Under the pieces are notes generated by a model, which searched no databases, had not been told where the DNA came from, and worked only from the letters and a program-made list of their open reading frames with translations. The translations under genes were made by a program, and so were the position numbers. 64,000 bases of DNA from Torymus aiolomorphi. Its lineage: Eukaryota; Arthropoda; Insecta; Hymenoptera; Torymidae. Shown here piece by piece: positions 1-11,607 of this stretch (within the stretch, counting starts at the first letter, position 1; every line of letters starts with the position of its first letter). The DNA lies in assembly GCA_036365515.1 (NCBI GenBank), contig CM070877.1, positions 71,856,022 through 71,920,021 of the forward strand, in the 5' to 3' direction.

Positions 1-345
1 GAGCTGCGAATACGACTGCAGGTTCTGCAGAATTCAGGTGTGAGGTATGTAGTGGGTCTTAGGAGGGATGATCACATCACTCCTCACAGAACCTCATTGG
101 GTTGGCTACGTACCGATTCGAGGAGCATTACTTCATGGCTGTACTGATATACAAAATCGTGCGTATGAATGTCCCGGACCGTCTAGTAGGTTTCTTTACT
201 AGATATCTGCCCAGGAGTAATGTAAGGGGAGTGATAAAAGAACTTAAGCCCCCTCTGATACACAAATCGTACGGATTTAATTCATTTCAGAAATTTACCA
301 TCTCTCAGTTAGTTCAAGCGCGCAGTAAAGAGGCACTTATCTGAC
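1..345 (+). pseudogene. LINE retrotransposon 3' ORF fragment, frameshifted
   Basis: Frame 1 reads through residues such as GLRRDDHITPHRTSLGWL. Near base 100-110 the coding signal moves to frame 3, which continues as YKIVRMNVPDRLVGFFTRYLP and ends at a stop near 344. The order 'RRD.HITP.R..LGWL', then 'Y..A.L.YKI', then 'P..L...F..R' is the usual tail after the reverse transcriptase of jockey/CR1-like non-LTR elements. The 5' part lies beyond the window edge. The frame change shows the copy is dead or has a sequencing error. The family is inferred from motif layout only. Confidence 0.55.
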
Positions 346-450
346 CTAGAATAGATCACCTCGAAAGGGACAAATACATGTATTCTTGTGTTGTCCCATT
401 TACACTATTTATTCGTTCTGTCCTGTATTCTTAGGTTAGTTGTATGACTG

Positions 451-1490
451 TAATTTCGTCGGTTGGGAGGAAAAAGGAGCTATTTTGAAAAAGCGTTGAA
501 AAAGGAGCTATTTCGAAAAAGCGTTGAAAAAAGAGCTATTTCGAATGAGCGTTGAAAAAGGAGCTATTTCGAATGAGCGCACAAGAAGGAGCTATATCGG
601 AAGTCATTTTTTTTCTCAAAATTTAAGTTGACAATACTGTAGTATAGAGAAGAATATGTTTAATATTAACATGGTATTTTAACTATTAACATGCCATTGT
701 AACTATTAACATATATATTTTAATAGTTACCATGCCACATTAAATATAAACATTTTGATAAAACATTTTTCTTAGTATAGAAAAACACACTCATACATTT
801 TTAGAATACATTTACATACGATCAATTATATTATATTCTTTAACTGTTTTTATTTCATTAGTTCTACATAATAATTCAAAAATTCATGAGGAATCAAATT
901 GTGATCAATCATATATTGAAGATCCTTTTTTCTGTCCAGATCTAGCAACAACTTTTCCTCATAACAATTCGTTAAGACAACTGATTCGCTATATCAGCAC
1001 ATCAAATTTATTAAAGTTGTTGCTAGATCTGGACAAAAAAAAGGATCTTCAATATATGATTGATCACAATTTGATTCCTCATGAATTCTTGAATTATTAT
1101 ATAGAACTAATGAAATAAAAGCAGTTAAATAATATAATATAATTGATCGTATGTAAGCGTGTTCTAAAAATGTGTGTGTGTTTTTCTATACCGAGAAAAA
1201 TGTTTTATCAAAATGTTTATATTTATCGCGGCATTGTAACTATTACAATATATATGTTAATAGTTACAATAGCATGTTAATAGTTAAAATATTATGTTAA
1301 TATTAAACATATTCTTCTCTATACTACAGTATTGCCAACTTAAATTTTGAGAAAAAAAATTACTTCCGAGATAGCTCCTTCTTGTGCGCTCATTCGAAAT
1401 AGCTCCTTTTTCAACGCTCATTCGAAATAGCTCCTTTTTCAACGCTTTTTCGAAATAGCTCCTTTTTCCTCCCACCCGACGATTTATAAG
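451..1490. mobile_element. 1.04-kb palindromic MITE-like element
   Basis: The two halves are inverted copies of each other, including the inner blocks 885-950 and 1010-1085. The ends carry five or so tandem copies of a roughly 27-bp unit built on AAGGAGCTATTTCGAA followed by GAGCGTTG, in opposite orientation at left (473-600) and right (1370-1470). The 8-mer TATGACTG lies directly outside both ends (443-450 and 1491-1498), a candidate 8-bp target duplication as made by hAT/P-type transposases. No transposase is encoded. A start-less open frame crosses the palindrome centre. It is probably a by-product of the inverted repeat. Confidence 0.7.
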
Positions 1491-2035
1491 TATGACTGGA
1501 CGAACGAATGTACTAGATGAATGCATGAGTTTTAGTGTAATTATAGTTTTAGTGTTTTCGACTGATAGGTATTTCAAAATGTTTTTATTGTTAATATTGT
1601 GTTTTTATTATTGTATTCGCCACTTACTGTTTTCAGTATTATTGTACAACTTTGACTGTGGTCACACTCTGCGACTGTGATATCACTTTTATACACCTTA
1701 TTATTATTTTGACTGTGATATCATGTTTTATAAGTATTTGATCTGTGATATCACTAACGTTACCTTCAGTATTATTTTGACTGTGATATCATTTATAAGT
1801 ATTTATAAGGATTTAAGATATAACTTTTACACTCCTTTAGTATTATTTTGACTGTGATATCACTACCGATACCTTCAGTATTATTTTGACTGTGATATCA
1901 CCTATAAGTATTTAAATTGTGATATCCTTATTTTATATTTTAATTTTGGCGACTTTATTGTATTATTTTATTTTGTACTGTAACGGATAATTAATTTCCC
2001 TGGCTGCTCGGTAATTATCCAGTTACAAATGTAGT
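1491..2035. repeat. AT-rich spacer with degenerate GACTGTGATATCAC repeats
   Basis: Between 1655 and 1930 the motif TTTGACTGTGATATCA recurs about six times at irregular 50-110 bp spacing, often after TTCAGTATTA. GATATC is itself palindromic. No gene is seen. The short open frame at 1492-1680 has no recognisable domain. Confidence 0.55.
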
Positions 2036-2083
2036 GCATGCGGCGACGAGGCTAGCGCGCCTCGTGCAATGCACGCCGCATGC
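2036..2083. other. GC-rich perfect hairpin
   Basis: GCATGCGGCG (2036-2045) pairs with CGCCGCATGC (2074-2083), and ACGAGGC (2046-2052) pairs with GCCTCGT (2059-2065). An 8-nt bulge separates the two stems on the right side only. The GC content contrasts sharply with the AT-rich surroundings. Confidence 0.7.
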
Positions 2084-3110
<1,027 letters not shown>

Positions 3111-3360
3111 GGCTCCTTGAAGGTTGCGGGCGGCCTCGGTAGCCCCTACAGGGAATTATCGCCGACGCTATCGCTCTCCGTCGCTGACCACTTCGCTTAT
3201 TGTCTCTCCGCGAAACCGACACACACTCTCTCTCCATACCTTTCACACCTCTCCGTTCATCACTCTCACCCTTTCGCACTTCTCCTTCGTGCCGCACTCG
3301 TCTTCTCGCACACCGCTCTTTCCTGACAACAAAGAGAAACCTCCCGATAAGCACACTCTG

Positions 3361-3760
3361 AAAAAAAAGTATTCATAAAGAATTGTCTAATGGCCGCAAT
3401 AAATAAAAACTTATTGTATTCAAAAAGTATTCATAAAGTAATCTTAGTAAACAAATTTTTTAAAAATATAAAATGGTATCAACCGTAAGCAAAGCATTTT
3501 GTAATTGTAATAAAAAGATTCATAAAGTATTCATTATGAACAAAATTATGAAATACAAAGTGGCGTCAACCATAAGCGAGGTATTTCATGGTCGCAGTAA
3601 AAGTATTCATAAAGTATTCTTTATGAAGAAATTAATTACAAACCAAATTATATAACCAATTAATAAAAGTATTCATAAAGTACTCTTTATTAAGAATTAA
3701 TGAAAAACCAAATGACACCAATTAATGAAAGTCTTCATAAGTATTCTTTATGAATGAATT
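3361..3760. repeat. Degenerate tandem repeat based on AAAGTATTCATAAAGTATTC
   Basis: About eight imperfect copies of AAAAGTATTCATAAAG, often followed by TATTCTTTATGAA, which makes small inverted repeats (TTCATAAAG against CTTTATGAA). No gene is visible. Confidence 0.7.
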
Positions 3761-3773
3761 TTTATTATCAATG

Positions 3774-4927
3774 CCCTGGTACAAAATAACCCAACCAAAA
3801 TGGTTAACTGCAACGGTTGGCCAATCTTTTGGCCAACGAATAACAAAAATATTGACGAACGGTTGGTCAGTGGATGGTGAACTATCGATAATTAAAAGCA
3901 TAGAATGCGTGGACTAGGTCTTTGGGGTGGCCGATGATGGACTCTAGGTGGTGCGATCCGTAGTTTTATGCGTTAAGATCTCAGGGTAAATCTAATACGT
4001 GGTCCAGGTGTTCGGGGTAGCCGATGTCTAGGTGGCACACTCCGCAGTTTTTTGCATCTAGGTGCCGCAATGCATTCCATGTGTCGTCTAAGCACTAAGT
4101 CTGTGTAGCCGATGACGGAGTCTAGGTGGTGCGCACCGTAGGTTTGTGGCTCTAGGTGTTGGAACTTATCAAATGCGTCATCTAGGTGTTCCGGGTGACA
4201 GATTACGAAGTCTAGGTGGTGCGCACCGTAGGTTTTTGGCTGTAGGTGTTGGATCTCATCGAATGCGTCATCTAGGTATCCGGGGTAGCCGATGACGCTG
4301 TCTAGGTGGTGCGCTCAGTAGTTTTTTGCATCTAGGTGTTGGAATACATCGAATGCGTGGTCTAGATCTTTGGGGTAGCCGATTACGCAGTCTAGGTTGT
4401 GCGCTCCGTAGTTTTTTGCATCTAGGTGTTGAGCGCACCACTTAAACTCCGTAATCGGTCACCCTAAACACCTAGACGACGCATTCGATGAGATCCAACA
4501 CCTGCATCCAAAAATCTACGGTGCGCACCACCCAAACTCCGTAATCGGCTACCTCGATCACCTAGACTACACATGGGATGCAATCCAACACCTAGATGCA
4601 AAAAACTGCGGAGCGCACTACATAGACTCCGTAATCGGTCACCCTGAACACCTAGACGACGCATTCGATGAGTTCTAACACCTTGAGCCACAAACCTACG
4701 GCGCCCACCACCCAGACTCCGTCATCGGCCACCATTTACGAAGCTAATGAGCCATTTATTTGTATCAAGAAATCACTTTTCTTATTATAGCATTCATTGG
4801 CCAACCACAAAGCTTATTCCGTGACGAAATAAGCAGTAATTATTACCAACTGTTGGTTAAACGGTTGGCCAAACCTTTGCGATTTGGTGAACGGATGGCG
4901 AACGATTGGTTACCATTTCTACCAGGG
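3774..4927. mobile_element. TIR element with CCCTGGTA ends
   Basis: The left end reads CCCTGGTACAAA and the right end is its inverse, TTTCTACCAGGG, with one mismatch. ATG lies directly outside on both sides (3771-3773 and 4928-4930), a candidate 3-bp duplication. Subterminal blocks rich in GGTTGGCCAA (3810-3880 and 4795-4910) are related in inverted orientation. The interior is a tandem repeat array instead of a transposase gene, so the element is non-autonomous. The superfamily cannot be decided from a 3-bp duplication alone. Confidence 0.6.
3900..4735. repeat. Inverted array of the ~90-bp 'ACTACGGAGCGCACCA' repeat
   Basis: Units built on TCTAGGTGGTGCGCTCCGTA run in one direction from about 3915 to 4425, then in the opposite direction (ACGGAGCGCACTACATAGAC) from 4430 to 4735. 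The array therefore forms a large foldback inside the flanking element. The same unit makes the long array at 11608-13820. In the 4430-4735 half a frame reads repeats like 'QHLDAKN.GAH..DSVIGHPEHLDDAFD', about 30 residues each. Confidence 0.75.
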
Positions 4928-5177
4928 ATGTGTTACTAAATTATAAAAAAGTAATCATTAAGTTTTAAAAAGTTTTCTATACTATTTTATTTTTTTAAAG
5001 TTTTTTTTAATATACTGGATTTAAGTCAAAATATATCAATTCAATTTTTTTAGCAAATATAATTGTAAAAATAATTATTTTTTTGAAACTCCGTGCGAGA
5101 AGTTCGATTTCTCGCACGCTGCGTTAAACGATGCGTGCAAAAATCTCACTTCTCGCACGTCGTGTCAAAAAATACGG

Positions 5178-5291
5178 TTCGATACTTGTGTGAGAAGTTG
5201 ATTTTCTCTTCGTGTGACCTTTTCACCCTCGCTTCGCTCGGGTGCAAACAGTCACACGAGGGGAAAATCAAATCCTCGCACTAGTATCGAA
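5178..5291. other. Foldback hairpin with CCCTCGCTTCGCTCGGG tip
   Basis: TTCGATACT at 5178-5186 is mirrored by AGTATCGAA at 5283-5291. Inner paired blocks are GTTGATTTTC with GGAAAATCAA and CGTGTGAC with GTCACACG. The tip is CACCC, a CTCGCTTCGCTCG core, then GGGTG at 5224-5244. A second GTGCGAGAAG / CTTCTCGCAC foldback lies just upstream (5091-5160). It resembles a hairpin MITE family seen again at 30735-30832, 35960-36075 and 56514-56614. Confidence 0.65.
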
Positions 5292-5841
5292 ATGTACTAT
5301 TTTTTTAATTCGAAAAATTTAATTAAAAAAAAAATTTATTTTTTTATTGGGTTTTGGGGCGTGAGCGAACGCTTTTTCCTAAAATTTTCGTTTAGATGTG
5401 ATGAAAAAAATAAAATTCATGGGCTGATAACGTATAGGGATCTCAGAATTTACTACGAAATTGTTTAATTAAGATGATGACATAGCAGGAATAAAAAACC
5501 ATTTTCTTAAAGAAAGAAAATATTTACAGAATGAAAATTTGAAAAATCTAAACTTTCTTTTAGATAGCACTTTAGAATAAAGCTAATATTTCATTTCAAT
5601 AAAAAATATAGACGTTTTCATACCAAAGATTTCTACTTTACCGGCACTAAGTATTTTAAGTAAATCGAATTTAATTAATTAACGTCTTATCATAATTTAC
5701 TCATTTTCTTAAAATATTGTGTAAATATAAATAATTATTAAAAACCATTAATATATTAGATGAATAATTAAAATGAAATATTAATATTGAATAAATACGG
5801 ATAATGCAGCTTAAGTAGATGGAAATGTCCAAATTGTTTCA
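5292..5841. other. AT-rich DNA, nothing recognised
   Basis: The region is homopolymer-rich with no convincing coding frame, repeat or RNA gene. Confidence 0.5.
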
Positions 5842-5915
5842 TGCGTGCGATAGCGTAACGGATAGCGTGCGTGCGTAGTAACCCAAGGGTCGTGGGTTCG
5901 ATTCTCGGTCAGGGC
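5842..5915 (+). repeat. tRNA-like sequence, probable SINE head
   Basis: An A-box-like TAGCGTAACGG (5851-5861) and a B-box-like GGTTCGATTCT (5895-5905) lie at tRNA spacing, as in an RNA polymerase III promoter. A T-arm folds with four of five pairs, but the 5' segment (5844-5850) does not pair with the 3' segment (5909-5915), so no acceptor stem forms and it is unlikely to be a working tRNA. A tRNA-derived SINE or tRNA pseudogene fits best. Confidence 0.5.
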
Positions 5916-6797
5916 GAAAATTTTATGTAAGTTTTTTTCTGCGATAATTAAAATGCGATTAATTTATAAACAATTTCTAATAATATGCGAAAATTTATAT
6001 GAATACACTTTACAGATCTTAAAAATAATTTTTCTAAACTTTTATAGAAAGCGCACATAAAGAATTCTTTATGATTTCTGTATCAATTTTTTTTTGCGCA
6101 AGTACAAAATCAAATTTTAAAATTGAGAATTCTTTATGAATGCTTTAGAGGCAGACATTCGTTATAACATGAAGCTATCATTAAGAATTCTATTAAAAAA
6201 ACTACTAGAAAATTCATTAAGAATTCATTAAAATCTTTATTAAATTTCCTGATGCTGATCGGGCTGTCACAAATACTCGCTCTCACTCCTGCGCACCGGC
6301 TCACCCGGCTCTCAGAGCGAGAATGGCGGCGCTCTCCCTCTCTCACGCACGAACCTCCACGCGTGCCTAAAGTATCGCGTACACTACCCGCCTTTTCGCT
6401 CCTTCTTCTTCCTCGTACAGTGGCGCCTCCCTACGGCACGGTAAGGGAACACGTCGTTCTCATATCGTCGTCTTCTCGCTCGCCGCGGTCGGCTCGCCCT
6501 TCTCTCTTACTCTACATCGGCCGCTGCCTTTATACCGAAGGTGGCTGCTATACACATTCGCGCCTTCACCCGCTCTCTTTCTATACCCATACACTATCTC
6601 TCTAGATACACACATACTCTCTACCTCCGCGCTGTCACTCTCTCTCTCTCTCTTTACCTCCTGTCTTAAAGTTTACCACGTCACAATTATTTATTGACGG
6701 AAAAGGTTACAATTATTTATCATACTAGAGTTCGACACGCGCGCTTCGCGCGCTGATTGTTTTTTTTTAAGTTACAAAAGAAGCTGTATAATTAATT
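5916..6797. other. Intergenic: AT-rich, then CT-rich low-complexity DNA
   Basis: No gene is recognised. 6245-6670 is richer in C and CT runs. The frame at 6252-6605 is low-complexity. A small perfect hairpin, GCGCGC TT CGCGCGC-like, sits at about 6735-6753. Confidence 0.4.
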
Positions 6798-9700
6798 CTA
6801 TACAAATTAAACACAAGAAAGTACTGAAATAATATAAAACTTTCTACGAAAGTATAAAATAAGGCAAGTATAGACGTTTTCTCTGTATAATCTACTCGGA
6901 AACTACTGTATGACTGTTCTCAAAAATGTATTCAAATTTTGTCATCTTTCTATACAAATTAAACACAAGAAAGTACTGAAATAATATAAAACTTTCTACG
7001 AAAGTATAAAATAAGGCAAGTATAGACGTTTTTTCTGTATAATCTACTATGAAATACTAGTGAAAAAGTCTTTTACTTCTTTTAATAAATATAACGTTTT
7101 CGCACTAGGCAATTATTATTTTCTCTTAAAAAGTTGTGAAATCTCTCTAAAAAATTTTTTCAAAAGATTAAACTAAGGCAATTATTAAGTAGTCTCCCTC
7201 CCTCTCTTTCTCTCGCCCTCTCTCCCTCCCTCTCTCTCTCCCTCTCTCGCATACTCCCTCCCTCTCCCCTCCCTACCCACTCTGTCTTTCTCCCTCCCCC
7301 TCTCTCTCTCTATCGCCCCCTCTCTTTCAACATTCGTCAAACACGTTTTTTAAAAACTAATTTTTTAAGTACGTTCTAACAACACAATTTTTCCAATCCT
7401 TTTATTTCTTCTAATCTCATCTATTCAATAAGCACTCTCTACAAATGGTAATAATTTTTTCATGACTGTACAACTAAATATAAAACTTTCTACGAAAGTA
7501 TAAAATAAGGCAAGTATAGACATTTTTCTTTATAATCTACTCTCCCTCTCTCTCTTCCCCCGCCCTTTCTCGCCCTCCATCACCCCCTCTCTCACTCTCT
7601 CTCTCTCTCTATCTCTCTCTGTCTCTCTTCGTCTCTCCCTTTCTCTCAATATCCGTCAAACTCTGTACCAAAAACTTTAATGAGAGCTTAAATAATTTTT
7701 TAATACAATCAACACGTTTAAAATAAAAAAAAAAATAATTTTTCTGCATAATCTGTACAATAATAAAATTTATGATTTTTTAAAAGAAATCAAATAAATA
7801 CCAGTGAAAAGTCTTTTACTTCCTTGAGTTATTGTATGCTGAAAAATTATATGTAAATAAGTACATTCAAATTGTTCACTGCAAATCAAACAAACGAAAG
7901 TTGTGAAATCAATTACCGATAGTCAAGTAATGCAAACAACTCTTCGAAACAACTCTATGACTGTTTTCAGAAATGTATTCAAATTTGTTCATTCTTCCAT
8001 ACAAATTAAATACAAGAAAGTACTGAAATCAATTTATTGTAGTCAAGTACCCATAAGTTAACTTCAGTGACGTAATAGAACTTTAAGTACCTTGCGTGTA
8101 AAGTTACATTATACACCTACGTTGTAACTTAAAAAATATTACACTAGTTAACGCCCAAGAGGCATAATAGCTTCTGTACTCCTACAAAACTTTATAGAGC
8201 CTTCGCACTTTACGCCCGTGTGGGCGAAAATTATTTTAATTATATAACTATTATGCCTTATTTTTATTTCTAAAATTCATGAGAATTTTTTCAGAAATTT
8301 ACAAGTCATAGCCTATATGAAAAAAAAGTACATGGTTACCAACACATCCCCATTTTTCATTATTATTTTTCAATTTTGAAATTCCTATAATATTACGCAT
8401 CTTGGGAGAACAATAGAAGTCTATAGAGCTGCTCTAGCAGGGTGGTCCTCCAATCTCCCATACATACTTGGCGGGCCCGACGGTTTGCAGTTTTCCGGTG
8501 GCCTTTGTAAATGTAGAATACTAAATTTTTGCATAAATTCATTAACAATGTTTATACCTGTAAGTCCTCTATAAATAATTACATTGGCTATAATTTTTAA
8601 TTGGGACCGTTTAAACATAATATCCCTACATATGCTGAATTTCATGATTTACTTTCATTACCCAAAATATTTTTCCTTGTGTCCGTCTTTTTTAAGCGAG
8701 AATGAGATACAAAATGCATATAAATTTATAGTCTACTCAAAAGTCCTTTAGATTTTACTAACCATTTTAAAAGCCACCTATTTTTTATCCTTTTCCCGCG
8801 TGTAAATATTGTATGAGATCTCATATGAGAATTTCAGACATCAGATCTCATATGAGAAATCACATATGTGATGTCATCTGCAATTTTATATATTATGAGA
8901 TCTCATATGAGGTCTGATGTCCGATATTCTCATATGAGATCTGATGTTCGATATTCTCATATGAGATCTGATGTCCGATATTCTCAAATGAGATCTGATG
9001 TCAGATATTCTCATATGAGATCTCATATGATAATTTCATGCGGGTTTGCACTTTCTATTTAAAAACAAAGTAATAGATTCAATACGGATCAGTGTTTAAT
9101 ATGTAGAAGCAACCCATTTATACATTTGATCTGATCTTTGAACATATGAATATTTATATGAAAATGACCATGCTACACCTTAAACTGCAAACCGTCGGGC
9201 CCGCCAAGTATGTATGGGAGATTGGAGGACCACCCCTGCTAGAGCAGCTCTATAGACTTCTATTGTTCTCCCAAGATGCGTAATATTATAGGAATTTCAA
9301 AATTGAAAAATAATAATGAAAAATGGGGATGTGTTGGTAACCATGTACTTTTTTTTCATATAGGCTATGACTTGTAAATTTCTGAAAAAATTCTCATGAA
9401 TTTTAGAAATAAAAATAAGGCATAATAGTTATATAATTAAAATAATTTTCGCCCACACGGGCGTAAAGTGCGAAGGCTCTATAAAGTTTTGTAGGAGTAC
9501 AGAAGCTATTATGCCTCTTGGGCGTTAACTAGTGTAATATTTTTTAAGTTACAACGTAGGTGTATAATGTAACTTTACACGCAAGGTACTTAAAGTTCTA
9601 TTACGTCACTGAAGTTAACTTATGGGTACTTGACTACAATAAATTGATTTCAGTACTTTCTTGTATTTAATTTGTATGGAAGAATGAACAAATTTGAATA

Positions 9701-10880
9701 CATTTCTGAAAACAGTCATAGAGTTGTTTCGAAGAGTTGTTTGCATTACTTGACTATCGGTAATTGATTTCACAACTTTCGTTTGTTTGATTTGCAGTGA
9801 ACAATTTGAATGTACTTATTTACATATAATTTTTCAGCATACAATAACTCAAGGAAGTAAAAGACTTTTCACTGGTATTTATTTGATTTCTTTTAAAAAA
9901 TCATAAATTTTATTATTGTACAGATTATGCAGAAAAATTATTTTTTTTTTATTTTAAACGTGTTGATTGTATTAAAAAATTATTTAAGCTCTCATTAAAG
10001 TTTTTGGTACAGAGTTTGACGGATATTGAGAGAAAGGGAGAGACGAAGAGAGACAGAGAGAGATAGAGAGAGAGAGAGAGTGAGAGAGGGGGTGATGGAG
10101 GGCGAGAAAGGGCGGGGGAAGAGAGAGAGAGGGAGAGTAGATTATAAAGAAAAAATGTCTATACTTGCCTTATTTTATACTTTCGTAGAAAGTTTTATAT
10201 TTAGTTGTACAGTCATGAAAAAATTATTACCATTTGTAGAGAGTGCTTATTGAATAGATGAGATTAGAAGAAATAAAAGGATTGGAAAAATTGTGTTGTT
10301 AGAACGTACTTAAAAAATTAGTTTTTTAAAAACGTGTTTGACGAATGTTGAAAGAGAGGGGGCGATAGAGAGAGAGAGAGGGGGAGGGAGAAAGACAGAG
10401 TGGGTAGGGAGGGGAGAGGGAGGGAGTATGCGAGAGAGGGAGAAGAGAGGGAGGGAGAGAGGGCGAGAGAAAGAGAGGGAGGGAGACTACTTAATAATTG
10501 CCTTAGTTTAAACTTTTGAAAAGTTTTTTAGATAGATTTCACAACTTTTTAAGAGAAAATAATAATTGCCTAGTGCGAAAACGTTATATTTATTAAAAGA
10601 AGTAAAAGACTTTTTCACTAGTATTTCATAGTAGATTATACAGAAAAAACGTCTATACTTGCCTTATTTTATACTTTCGTAGAAAGTTTTATATTATTTC
10701 AGTACTTTCTTGTGTTTAATTTGTATAGAAAGATGACAAAATTTGAATACATTTTTGAGAACAGTCATACAGTAGTTTCCGAGTAGATTATACAGAAAAA
10801 ACGTCTATACTTGCCTTATTTTATACTTTCGTAGAAAGTTTTATATTATTTCAGTACTTTCTTGTGTTTAATTTGTATAG
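6798..10880. repeat. 4.1-kb inverted repeat (long foldback element)
   Basis: The left arm (6798 to about 8500) and right arm (about 9186 to 10880) are reverse complements with mirror positions summing to about 17678. One example is AGAGCTGCTCTAGC at 8426-8439 and its inverse at 9238-9251. The arms carry CT-rich (left) or GA-rich (right) low-complexity blocks and a short repeated segment containing ACTTTCTACGAAAGTATAAA. No transposase or other coding sequence is seen, and no convincing terminal duplication could be set. It is probably a non-autonomous foldback transposon. Confidence 0.8.
8815..9035. repeat. Palindromic tandem repeat in the spacer of the 4-kb foldback
   Basis: About seven units combine ATCTCATATGAGAT, itself a palindrome, with TCTGATGTCCGATATTC, at a period of about 31-33 bp. 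Because each unit contains its own dyad, the tract can form many alternative cruciforms at the centre of the larger inverted repeat. It is not a CRISPR array, since there are no unique spacers. Confidence 0.8.
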
Positions 10881-11327
10881 AAAGATGACAAAATTTGAAT
10901 ACATTTTTGAGAACAGTCATACAGTAGTTTCCGAGAGTTTAGTTTTTACTTTTGTAAAAAAATTTTTAGAGATCGAGATTTCACAACTTTTTAATTAAGA
11001 GTAAAAGTACATTATAAATAATGTTTGTTTTATTTGTACAGTCAGGAAAAAAATTATTACCATTTGTAGAGAGTGCTTATTGAATAGATGAGACTAGAAG
11101 AATTAAAAGGACAAGAAAAATTGGGTTGTTAGACCGTACTTAAAAATTTAGCTTTTAAAAAACGTGTTGATGGTTTTAAAAAAATATTTAAGCTCTTATT
11201 AAAATTTTTGGCACTCAGTTTGACGGATGTTAAGAGAATGGTAGAGAAGGAGAGAGAGGGGGAGGTAAAGAGAGGGAGGGATAGAGAGAGGGCGAGAGAA
11301 ACAGGGGTGAAAGAGGGAGGAAGAGTG

Positions 11328-11358
<31 letters not shown>

Positions 11359-11560
11359 GAGGGAGAGAGAGAGAGGGAGAGAGAGAGAGGGAGAGATAAA
11401 GTCTAATACTTGCCTTAGTTTTAACTTTTGTAAAATGTTTTTTTAAATAGATTTCACAATTTTTGAAGAGACTATATAAGAATAGAAAAATTAAAATTAA
11501 AAAAAGGAAAAAATTTTTTCAACTTTTTGTAGAGACTTTATTTATATTTTCATTTCAAAG
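10881..11560. repeat. Diverged direct duplication of the right arm
   Basis: Sequence here repeats blocks found at about 9960-10490, such as ATTATTACCATTTGTAGAGA, AGTGCTTATTGAATAGATGA and the GA-rich tract, in the same order with more mismatches. This suggests a second, older copy abutting the foldback. GA tracts at 11235-11395 give Arg-Glu frames that are not genes. Confidence 0.6.
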
Positions 11561-11607
11561 TACAAATATACTTCTGATCTTGCATGTAATAACCACTGTC
11601 GAAGAAA

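Noticed and set aside
5842..5915. A functional tRNA gene
   Set aside because: A- and B-box-like motifs are present but the acceptor stem does not pair, so only a tRNA-like or SINE call is kept.
6252..6605. 117-aa open frame
   Set aside because: Low-complexity Ser/Arg/Leu-rich translation of CT-rich DNA; no domain.
8815..9035. CRISPR-like array
   Set aside because: Units are contiguous palindromic repeats without unique spacers, in eukaryotic DNA.
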